This document shows, one piece after another, positions 1 through 6,379 of a stretch of DNA of 9,298 bases. This DNA comes from Pseudomonadota bacterium (lineage in GTDB: Bacteria > Pseudomonadota > Alphaproteobacteria > Rhodospirillales > Casp-alpha2): NCBI GenBank assembly GCA_022563215.1, contig JADFNT010000042.1:1-9298 (forward strand), given 5' to 3'. A program made the position numbers and the translations under genes. The notes beneath the pieces were generated by a model. The model was not told where the DNA came from. It ran no database searches and was given only the letters and a program-made list of their open reading frames with translations. The stretch's first letter is position 1; each line of letters starts with the position of its first letter.

Positions 1-65
1 CCGCCGGAGTCCCGTTCGGCACCCCGGGTGCCACCAACATCCTGCGCATTGCCTGGGTCGAATAG
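1..65 (+). CDS. C-terminal end of an unidentified protein (partial)
   Basis: An open frame enters from the left edge (first full codon at position 3) and stops at TAG 63-65. The visible tail is 20 residues, beginning AGVPFGTPG and ending RIAWVE. The codons are GC-rich at third positions, like the real genes in the window, so this is probably the end of a gene lying outside it. The fragment is too short to assign a family. The stop codon lies inside the first copy of a 17-bp tandem duplication, so the reading frame ends before the second copy. Confidence 0.5.
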   Translation, partial: AGVPFGTPGATNILRIAWVE

Positions 66-85
66 GGGCCTGGGTCGAATAGGGG
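52..85. repeat. Exact 17-bp tandem duplication over a stop codon
   Basis: The unit CCTGGGTCGAATAGGGG occurs at 52-68 and again immediately at 69-85 with no mismatch. The first copy encodes the last residues and the TAG stop of the upstream gene. The second copy lies in the gap before the transporter gene. It looks like a recent slippage or repair duplication. Confidence 0.85.
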
Positions 86-128
86 AAGGGTAAAAACCGC
101 TTCTTTATCTTTGATCCTTGGTATTGGG

Positions 129-1004
129 ATGTTGACCGAATTTTTTTCCATCATCGCGCCGGTGTTCGTGTGCGCGGCCATCGGCTTCGTCTGGAAGCGC
201 CAGGACCGGCCCTTCGATACCAATTTCATTCTCAACCTGACGACCAACATCGGCACCCCGTGCCTGGTCTTCGCGACGCTGCTTAAGGTCGAGATGGACG
301 CCGTGGTCTTTCGCGACATGGCCGGGGCCAGCTTCGTGACTTTCGTTTCCTTTGCCGTCATTGCCTGGGCCGTCCTCAAGGCGGCGGGGTTGAGCCTACG
401 CGCCTTTTGGCCGTCGCAGGTGTTCGCCAACTTCGGCAACATGGGGTTACCGCTGTGCCTTTTGGCCTTCGGCGAAGAAGGTTTGGCGCTGGCCATCATC
501 TATTTCACCATCGGGGTGGTGCTTTTGTTCACCATCGGTTACGCCGTCGCCGCCGGGGCAACGTCGGTGCAACGGCTTGTTCGCCTGCCGCTTCTCTATG
601 CCGTAGGGGCGTCGCTTGCCTTCATTTTTCTGGATCAGAAACCGCCTGACTGGGTGATGTCGACGACCAAGCTCATCGGCGATATCACCATTCCGCTGAT
701 GCTCATCGCGCTCGGCGTTTCCCTGGCCGGGCTGAAGGTAACCAGCTTCACCCGTAACGTGCTGCTTTCGTTGCTCAGGCTGGCCATGGGTTTTGCCGTC
801 GGCGTCGTCACCGCCTTGGCCTTCGGCTTCGAGGGGCCGGCCCGCGGGGTGTTGATTTTGCAATCGGCGATGCCGGTCGCCGTGTTCGCCTATCTTTTCG
901 CCGCCCGCTATGACACCCAGCCCGGCGAAGTCGCGGGCACCGTGGTGGTGTCGACGGCGATCTCGTTCGCCACCCTGCCGGCGCTGTTGTGGTTCGTGCT
1001 TTAG
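129..1004 (+). CDS. AEC-family (auxin efflux carrier type) transporter
   Basis: A predicted inner-membrane secondary transporter of 291 residues, about the usual length (around 300-320) for bacterial Mem_trans/AEC proteins. The sequence is almost entirely hydrophobic segments with short polar links, consistent with about ten membrane helices. The N-terminus (MLTEFFSIIAPVFVCAAIGF) and the following NLTTNIGTPCLVFATLL segment are typical of the family, as is the FANFGNMGLPL stretch in the middle. Known members move small carboxylates such as malate, but the substrate here cannot be read from sequence. I chose ATG at 129 because family members start just before the first helix. An in-frame TTG at 111 would add six residues, and neither start has a clear Shine-Dalgarno. 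The gene converges with the oxidoreductase gene, only 15 bp between stops. Confidence 0.88.
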   Translation: MLTEFFSIIAPVFVCAAIGFVWKRQDRPFDTNFILNLTTNIGTPCLVFATLLKVEMDAVVFRDMAGASFVTFVSFAVIAWAVLKAAGLSLRAFWPSQVFANFGNMGLPLCLLAFGEEGLALAIIYFTIGVVLLFTIGYAVAAGATSVQRLVRLPLLYAVGASLAFIFLDQKPPDWVMSTTKLIGDITIPLMLIALGVSLAGLKVTSFTRNVLLSLLRLAMGFAVGVVTALAFGFEGPARGVLILQSAMPVAVFAYLFAARYDTQPGEVAGTVVVSTAISFATLPALLWFVL

Positions 1005-1019
1005 ACCCGTTCAGGGCGG

Positions 1020-4000
1020 TTATTCGGCGGCGTCGGCCTTCATTCCGGACCCCCTGAAATCGGCCAGAAGCTGTTCTTCACAGTCCTTCGCCGCCCGGCG
1101 GTTGCGTTCCTTGACATGGCCGAAGCCTCTGATCCGCATCGGCAGCTCGGCGATCTCTACCGCCAGCGCGTGATTGTCGGTGTTCAGGCCGTCCAGCAAT
1201 TCCTTGACCACCGCTTCGTATTCGCCGATCAGGCGCCGTTCCATCCGCCGTTCGGCGGTGATGCCGAAAATATCGAACGGTGTGCCCCGCAACACCTTCA
1301 ACCGTGCCAGGACCTTGAACGCGGTCATCACCCAGGACCCGAATTCTCTTTTCTTCAATTCGCCGGTATCCGGGTCGCGGGGGGAAATCAGCGGCGGCGC
1401 CAGGTGGAAGGCAAGCTTGAACCCATCCCCGAATTGGCGCCGCAGCCCGGCGATGAATTCACCGTCCGTATAAAGCCTGGCGACCTCGTATTCGTCCTTG
1501 ATGGCGAGGAGCTTGAAATAGGCCCTGGCGATTGTGTCGGCGAGGCCGGTCTTGCCCTTGGCCTTGTCCGCCTCGGCGACGCGGACCCGGTCGATCATGT
1601 CGGCGTAGCGCCGCCCGTAGGCCGAATCTTGGTATTGGGTCAGATCCTTGATGCGTTTGGTAACGAATTCCAGGGTCTCGGGGGTTTCCGGTTCGGGTTC
1701 GCCGCCCCCGGCGAGGCGTTCAACCGCGTCCCGGTCATGGGCGGCCCGGCGGCCCCACAAGAATGCCTGGCGGTTGAAATCGACGGCGACGCCGTTGAGC
1801 TCCAACGCCCGATCGATGGCTTCCGCCGAAAGCGGCAGCAGGCCTTTTTGATAGGCGAACCCGACCAAGAGCATGTTGGCGGCGATGGTGTCGCCCAGCA
1901 ACGACAACGCCAGCCCGGTGGCGTCGATGAATTCGAGTCCGCCCTTGCCGGTGGCCTCGGCCAGGGCGTCGCGGATGCCTTCGTCGGGAAATGCAAGGTC
2001 GGCGTCGCGGGTGAAGTCGGCGGTCATGGTCCGGTGTGAATTGACCACTGCCTGGGTAGTGCCGGAATTAAGCTTTCCCAGCGTCTCGGCGCTGCCCGAC
2101 GTCACCATGTCACAACCGATCAGCAGCCTTGCGCCGCCGGCGGCGATACGCACGGCATGCAGCTTGCCGGGGTCGTCGGCGATGCGGATATGGGAATAAA
2201 CGGCGCCGTTCTTTTGCGCCAATCCGGCGACATCGAGTACCGAAACGCCCTTCGATTCAAGGTGCGCCGCCATCGCCAGCACGGCGCCGACGGTAACCAC
2301 ACCGGTTCCGCCGATGCCGGTGACGACGATACCGTAGAGTTCCTCGGTGGCCGGCAGGTCGGGTTCGGGCAAAGCTTCGAAAGGGATGTCGCCGATGGCG
2401 TCCGGTTTTTTCGGCTCGGCGCCCAGGACGGTGACGAAGGCTGGGCAAAACCCCTTCAGGCAGGAGAAATCCTTGTTGCAGGCCGATTGGTCGATGGCCC
2501 GCTTGCGGCCCCATTCGGTTTCGACGGGCATGATGGCGACGCAGTTGGAGACCATGCCGCAATCTCCGCAGCCCTCGCAGACGGCCTGGTTGATGTAGGG
2601 GCGCGCCAAGGGGTCGGGGTAGGTTCCGCGCTTGCGCCGGCGGCGCTTTTCGATGGCGCAGGTCTGGTCGTACACCAGTACCGATACGCCTTTCAATCGG
2701 CGCAGGTCGCGTTGCAATTTGTCCAGGTCATCGCGGTGGTGGAAGGTCGTGTCCTTGGCGAAGTCGGCGCCGATGGGGTATTTGTCCGGTTCGTCGGAAA
2801 CGACGGCGATGCGCTCAACGCCTTCGGCGCGCACCTGCTGGGTGATTATCGGCACGTCCAGCGGCCCGTCCATGGGTTGGCCGCCGGTCATTGCCACGGC
2901 GTCGTTGTAAAGCACCTTGTAGGTGATGTTGACGTCGGCGGCGACGGCGGCGCGGATGGCCAGAATGCCGGAATGGAAATAGGTGCCGTCGCCGATGTTG
3001 ACGAAAACGTGGTCGGTATCGGTAAATGGCGCCTGGCCGATCCAGTTGGCGCCTTCGCCGCCCATGTGGGTGAAGGTGGCGGTGTCGCGGTCCATCCAGA
3101 TGGCCATGTAGTGGCAGCCGATGCCGGCGACGCCGCGCGATCCTTCCGGCACCGCGGTCGAGATGTTGTGCGGGCAGCCGGAACAGAAATAGGGGATGCG
3201 TTCGATCCCCGTGGCGGCGGCGTCAAGAGCGCGTTCCTTGTCGTCGAGGAACTTCAGCCGTTCCTCGATGTGGCGCTTGACCGGGTCATTGACGGGGAAT
3301 TTGCTAATCCTGTCGGCGATCACGCGGGCGATCCGGGCCGGAGTCAATTCGCCGGCCGACGGCAGGATCCATTCGCCCTTCTCGTCGAATTTGCCGACCA
3401 CCCGGGGGCGGACGTCGGCGCGCCAGTTATAGAGCTGCTCCTTGATCTGGTTTTCCATCACCGCGCGCTTTTCCTCGACCACCAGGATTTCCTCCAGGCC
3501 CTCGGCGAAATGACGGACGATTTCCTTCTCCAGGGGCCACGGCATGCCGACCTTGAGCAGCCGGAGGCCGATTTCGTGGCTGTGCTCCAACCCGATCCCC
3601 AAGTCTTCCAGGGCTTGCAACACATCCAGATAGGACTTGCCGGTGGCGATGATGCCGAACCGGGGGTTCTTGGAATCCATGGTGACCCGGTTGAGGCCGT
3701 TGGCGCGGGCGAAGGCGAGGGCGGCGTAAATCTTGTAGCGTTGCAGGCGGTATTCCTGATCCAGCGGCGGGTCGGGCCAGCGGATGTGAAGCCCGCCTTG
3801 CGGCATTTCGAAGTCATCCGGGATTTTTATCCGCACCCGGTCCGGGCCGACATCGACGGAGGCCGAGGAATCGACGGTGTCGGTGATGCACTTCATCCCC
3901 ACCCAGCAGCCCGAATAGCGCGACATGGCCCAGCCATAGAGCCCGAAATCAAGCACGTCCTGAACGTTGGCCGGGTTGAGGATGGGGATGTGGACGTCCA

Positions 4001-4490
4001 TCAGGGCGTGTTCGCTCTGGCTGGGCACGGTGGACGACTTGCACGCCGGGTCGTCCCCGGCCAGGGCCAGGACGCCGCCCAGGGGCGCGGTGCCGGCAAA
4101 GTTGGCGTGGCGGAAGACGTCGCCGGAACGGTCGACGCCGGGGCCCTTGCCGTACCAGAGGCCGAACACCCCGTCGTAGCGGGCGCCCTCGAACAGGCCC
4201 AACTGCTGGCTGCCCCATAGCGCCGTCGCCGCCAGGTCTTCGTTGACGCCGGGATGGAACTTGACGTGATGGTCCCGGAGGAACTCTTCGGCGCGGCCGA
4301 ATTCCCGGTCGATGCCGCCCAAGGGCGAACCCCGGTATCCGGTGACATAGCCGGCGGTGTTCAGCCCCGCCGCCATGTCGCGGCGGCGTTGCATCAGCAC
4401 CAGACGCACCAGGGCCTGGGTACCGGTCAGGAAGACACGGCCCCTATCCAGGGTATACTTGTCGTCCAGCGTGACCTGGGTCAGTGGCAT
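1020..4490 (-). CDS. Fused indolepyruvate ferredoxin oxidoreductase family protein
   Basis: A single chain of 1156 residues that joins the alpha (TPP and Fe-S) and beta/gamma parts of 2-oxoacid:ferredoxin oxidoreductases. Members oxidatively decarboxylate aryl- or branched 2-oxo acids to acyl-CoA in the cytoplasm, reducing ferredoxin. Domains in order: N-terminal pyrimidine-binding region with LTGTQALVRL and TGYRGSPLGG (about 20-65); CSGCPHN (about 435); TPP-binding GDGTYFHSG followed by NDAVAMTGGQ (about 498-540); a cysteine cluster CEGCGDCG plus a distal C (about 638-650) and a second C-x5-C-x4-C set; a gamma domain beginning GIVVTGIGGTGVVTVG (about 718); and a C-terminal DUF6537-like region. 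The frame is open to ATG at 4529, adding 13 residues. I prefer 4490 because AAGGGA lies 8 nt upstream and relatives begin a few residues before SLDDKY-like sequence. The exact substrate is unknown, and no ferredoxin gene is adjacent. Confidence 0.93.
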   Translation of the reverse strand: MPLTQVTLDDKYTLDRGRVFLTGTQALVRLVLMQRRRDMAAGLNTAGYVTGYRGSPLGGIDREFGRAEEFLRDHHVKFHPGVNEDLAATALWGSQQLGLFEGARYDGVFGLWYGKGPGVDRSGDVFRHANFAGTAPLGGVLALAGDDPACKSSTVPSQSEHALMDVHIPILNPANVQDVLDFGLYGWAMSRYSGCWVGMKCITDTVDSSASVDVGPDRVRIKIPDDFEMPQGGLHIRWPDPPLDQEYRLQRYKIYAALAFARANGLNRVTMDSKNPRFGIIATGKSYLDVLQALEDLGIGLEHSHEIGLRLLKVGMPWPLEKEIVRHFAEGLEEILVVEEKRAVMENQIKEQLYNWRADVRPRVVGKFDEKGEWILPSAGELTPARIARVIADRISKFPVNDPVKRHIEERLKFLDDKERALDAAATGIERIPYFCSGCPHNISTAVPEGSRGVAGIGCHYMAIWMDRDTATFTHMGGEGANWIGQAPFTDTDHVFVNIGDGTYFHSGILAIRAAVAADVNITYKVLYNDAVAMTGGQPMDGPLDVPIITQQVRAEGVERIAVVSDEPDKYPIGADFAKDTTFHHRDDLDKLQRDLRRLKGVSVLVYDQTCAIEKRRRRKRGTYPDPLARPYINQAVCEGCGDCGMVSNCVAIMPVETEWGRKRAIDQSACNKDFSCLKGFCPAFVTVLGAEPKKPDAIGDIPFEALPEPDLPATEELYGIVVTGIGGTGVVTVGAVLAMAAHLESKGVSVLDVAGLAQKNGAVYSHIRIADDPGKLHAVRIAAGGARLLIGCDMVTSGSAETLGKLNSGTTQAVVNSHRTMTADFTRDADLAFPDEGIRDALAEATGKGGLEFIDATGLALSLLGDTIAANMLLVGFAYQKGLLPLSAEAIDRALELNGVAVDFNRQAFLWGRRAAHDRDAVERLAGGGEPEPETPETLEFVTKRIKDLTQYQDSAYGRRYADMIDRVRVAEADKAKGKTGLADTIARAYFKLLAIKDEYEVARLYTDGEFIAGLRRQFGDGFKLAFHLAPPLISPRDPDTGELKKREFGSWVMTAFKVLARLKVLRGTPFDIFGITAERRMERRLIGEYEAVVKELLDGLNTDNHALAVEIAELPMRIRGFGHVKERNRRAAKDCEEQLLADFRGSGMKADAAE

Positions 4491-4556
4491 CGGCCGAATC
4501 CCTTGGGTTTTGCTCGGCATTTCGTCCATTCGTTGTTGGTTTAAACGTAATACGAG

Positions 4557-4581
4557 GCCCGGCCGCTTACAATCACCGGGC
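4557..4581. other. Short inverted repeat in the leader of the oxidoreductase gene
   Basis: GCCCGG (4557-4562) and CCGGGC (4576-4581) are exact inverted copies separated by 13 bp. They lie about 28-90 bp upstream of the two possible starts of the oxidoreductase gene. A six-bp GC-only repeat is common by chance in this base composition, so a regulatory role is only possible. No convincing -35/-10 pair was found in the gap 4530-4675. Confidence 0.2.
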
Positions 4582-4663
4582 AGGGGGCCGGAGGGAATTT
4601 AAAAGAATTGAAGAAAATCAAGCAGCTTGGGGACGATAAAATGGCGTAGGGCGGGGCTTTCCC

Positions 4664-4698
4664 GAAACAAATTTCCGCCCTCCGGGTCGGGAAGGGCG
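4664..4698 (-). terminator. Possible intrinsic terminator after the oxygenase-like gene
   Basis: Read on the - strand, directly after the TGA stop at 4700-4702, CGCCCTTC can pair with GGAGGGCG (one G-U pair, 7-nt loop; 4676-4698). GAAATTTGTTTC follows, which is only moderately T-rich. Position and strand fit a transcript ending after the oxygenase-like gene, but the weak T tract keeps this uncertain. A second overlapping pairing, AGGGCGG 4648-4654 with CCGCCCT 4675-4681, is also possible. Confidence 0.4.
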
Positions 4699-4699
4699 T

Positions 4700-5454
4700 T
4701 CAAAAAAGATATCTGACGCCGATGGAATAACCCCGTCTGGCCAGGTAATAACTGGCGTGTTGCAGGGTCCGGTTGTCGAAGACGCAGATTTCCCCCGTTC
4801 CCTCGGGCGCCGTCCAGGGCTGTTCGAGAAGGATATCGCCGATCAACGGTTCGAGGTCTTCGTCCTTGAAAATGGCATACAGGGTTTTGGCGCCGCTTCC
4901 CGGATCCTGGCCTTCCTTCATGGATTGCAGGTGGGCGACGATGTTGGCGAGGATCAGGGTCGAGGATTCCCGGAGTCCTTCTGGACCGCGTCGAAGGGGT
5001 CGCGGCAGAAAAGCGAATACTGGTTGTCCTGATGGGAGCCCCGGTCGACGCGAAAGTTCAGGTCGGGGAAGATATTTCTCTGGCCCTCGCCGCGGAACTT
5101 CGCCGCCATGTAGGCGTTGCGGAAAATCAACGGGCCGAACCGGCCAATTGCGTCCTTCAGGGTTTCGTCGAGCACCAGATCGGCGTCGTAGAATTGGAGC
5201 TCGATGGGCTTTTCAAACTCCACGATCATGCCGAACGAGGGAAAATTGAATGGAATGGCGGCGCGGCCGCAAATGCCGGCAAGCCCACCCGCGCCGATCT
5301 GATCGGCGTAATGGTCGGCGATTTTTCGCCCGTAATCGGTGATGGCGACGCTGGCGGTGTAGGGGATGTCCCTCAAATGACCGTGAACGGCAGTGTTCGG
5401 GACCTGCTGAAGCCGTGTAACAGTTTGTTTCGAAATGTTTTGTTTTGTTTCCAC
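4700..5454 (-). pseudogene. Frameshifted Fe(II)/2-oxoglutarate oxygenase-like protein
   Basis: Two - strand frames form one gene. The first (GTG at 5452-5454 to TGA at 4954-4956, 166 residues) drifts into a short tail after AVQK. A second frame continues sensibly as GLRESSTLILANIVAHLQS and runs to TGA at 4700. One missing G at about 4977-4978 (AAGG for AAGGG) explains the shift; repaired, the product is about 251 residues. Repaired numbering shows FGPLIFRNAY (106-115), H141-Q-D143, H233 in FDNRTLQHASYY and R248, 15 residues after the distal His. That matches the metal-binding HxD...H facial triad and the 2-oxoglutarate Arg of TauD-like oxygenases. The assignment is by motif only and the substrate is unknown. 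The lesion may be a true mutation, programmed shifting or a sequencing error. The GTG start has only a weak AGG upstream. Confidence 0.65.
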
Positions 5455-5486
5455 GGCTGTATGCCTATTAATTTTTTGTGGGAATT

Positions 5487-5492
5487 ATTCTA
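5487..5492 (-). promoter_or_regulatory. Possible -10 element for the oxygenase-like gene
   Basis: On the - strand the hexamer TAGAAT matches TATAAT at five of six positions and lies 32 bp upstream of the GTG start, in the most AT-rich part of the window. The -35 position, 17-18 bp further upstream, is poor (CAAAAT or TCAAAA). It falls inside the 5503-5518 dyad, so an activator or repressor there is possible. Confidence 0.25.
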
Positions 5493-5502
5493 ATGTAACC
5501 GT

Positions 5503-5518
5503 GGTCGAAATTTTGACC
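5503..5518. promoter_or_regulatory. Operator-like 16-bp dyad between divergent genes
   Basis: GGTCGAAATTTTGACC is a 16-bp palindrome with one imperfect pair (half-sites GGTCGAAA and GGTCAAAA read on opposite strands). It lies 49 bp upstream of the oxygenase-like start and 131 bp upstream of the cysteine-rich gene, where a shared regulator could act on both. The right half-site contains TTGACC, a possible -35 for the + strand, but only a weak TCAATT sits at the matching -10 position. The protein bound, if any, is unknown. Confidence 0.4.
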
Positions 5519-5529
5519 CTTCCGTTGGC

Positions 5530-5571
5530 CTCCGATCAATTGGAAAGGATGAGGGTTCCAATTGATCGGAG
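5530..5571. repeat. Perfect 16-bp inverted repeat (strong hairpin)
   Basis: CTCCGATCAATTGGAA (5530-5545) and TTCCAATTGATCGGAG (5556-5571) are exact reverse complements around a 10-bp loop. The structure sits almost exactly midway between the divergent starts at 5454 and 5649. No T tract follows on either strand, so it is unlikely to be a simple intrinsic terminator. It may be a transcript leader structure, a large operator, or a remnant of a small mobile repeat. No flanking target duplication was recognised. Confidence 0.8.
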
Positions 5572-5648
5572 CAAGCAAGAGATCGGGGCGTTCCTGATCA
5601 GCCTTAAAGGTAATTAAGCCTGGGGCCGGTTTAAACACCCCAAATGTC

Positions 5649-6254
5649 ATGAGGATTGAACGGCTAAAAAAAACCGAGCAGGAAAAATCCGAAATCCGCG
5701 CCGAACTGGCAAGGGTGGCGGACCCGCCTGTGAGAACGGTCCGGGTCTGTGATCCCGATTGCGATGAGGTCTGTCCGACCTGCGCGTCAACGAATTGCGC
5801 GTGCTGCTGTTCCAAGGACTGCCCCAAGATCAGCATCACATTGACCGCCGATCCGAATTTCCCGATCGAGAACAAAATCGCGCCGTTGGCGTACGAGTTG
5901 AAACGGCTTGGGGTTTATGAGCCCTGCTGGTCCTGCGAAGGCCACAACGACAACGCGGGCGATTTGTGGAAGATTCCCAGGGTCTGGTTTTATTGCGATT
6001 CCGTCGTCCATGTCCGCCTGCTTTCGGACGTGCTCATGGACCTGGGGATCGGCGAGCTTCTCAACGTTCCGTGGCAGGTCCGTGTGACCTTTTCCGAGGA
6101 CGATAACCCGTCGACGACGTTTTCCCTCGAACCCGTCATGGATCAGCCTTTGAAAATCACCCTCCAGGCATTGCAGCAGGACATTCAGGTCATCGCCGAA
6201 CGCCTGGAGGAAATGGTGAAGGAAAAGGCCAGCGACCTGAAGGCACTCGCCTGA
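5649..6254 (+). CDS. Cysteine-rich protein of unknown function
   Basis: A 201-residue soluble protein that I cannot assign to a named family. Residues 1-24 are charged and heptad-like (a likely short helix or coiled coil). Twelve cysteines then follow, nine packed into residues 34-58 as C-x3-C-x3-C-x2-C-x4-C-x-CCC-x3-C. After a predicted helix (PLAYELKRLG) comes C93-x2-C96-x2-H99 in PCWSCEGHND, then C116 in RVWFYCDS. The C-terminal 35 residues are again helical. The spacing suggests zinc or Fe-S binding rather than disulfides, as there is no signal peptide. ATG at 5649 is the only usual start in the open frame, though no Shine-Dalgarno is evident. Codon use matches real genes, and the opposite-strand frame is its shadow. 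It is divergent from the oxygenase-like gene. Confidence 0.8.
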   Translation: MRIERLKKTEQEKSEIRAELARVADPPVRTVRVCDPDCDEVCPTCASTNCACCCSKDCPKISITLTADPNFPIENKIAPLAYELKRLGVYEPCWSCEGHNDNAGDLWKIPRVWFYCDSVVHVRLLSDVLMDLGIGELLNVPWQVRVTFSEDDNPSTTFSLEPVMDQPLKITLQALQQDIQVIAERLEEMVKEKASDLKALA

Positions 6255-6379
6255 CCCCAGATTTCGCCTTCATTCCGGCTTTTTGAGCCTCCCCTTAACG
6301 GAAAACCTTACAATGGGATGATTTTTTCCGCCCGAGCGGGTATACGGGTGCGGCTTAACGGAGTCCCGGATTTTTTCAG
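6255..6379. other. Intergenic gap with weak repeat signals
   Basis: This 125-bp gap holds no gene. GGCT (6277-6280) and AGCC (6286-6289) could form a 4-bp stem with no T tract after it, and CCCGAGCGGG (6331-6340) is a short palindrome. CTTAACGGA occurs at 6294-6302 and again at 6354-6362, exactly 60 bp apart. TACAAT at 6309-6314 resembles a -10 box, but the nearest -35-like TTGAGC (6283-6288) is 20 bp away. A promoter for the epimerase is expected here but not convincingly seen. Confidence 0.3.

Noticed and set aside
111..128. A TTG start at 111 for the AEC transporter.
   Set aside because: It adds only six residues before the first helix, and no ribosome site favours it over ATG at 129. It cannot be fully excluded.
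2157..4220. A 687-codon open frame on the + strand opposite the oxidoreductase gene.
   Set aside because: It is a shadow of the GC-biased - strand gene. Its translation is low-complexity G/A/V/D-rich with no recognisable domain, and the - strand product has clear catalytic motifs.
5435..5617. A 60-codon + strand frame in the divergent intergenic region.
   Set aside because: It begins inside the oxygenase-like gene and spans both dyads. Its codon use is unlike the neighbours.
5468..5875. A 135-codon - strand frame overlapping the hairpin region and the Cys-rich gene start.
   Set aside because: Much of it is antisense to the Cys-rich gene, its sequence is not domain-like, and it would need to read through the hairpin.
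6331..6340. CCCGAGCGGG as a terminator stem with a nearby T run.
   Set aside because: The T run (6321-6327) precedes the stem on the + strand, and on the - strand it becomes an A run, so neither direction fits an intrinsic terminator.
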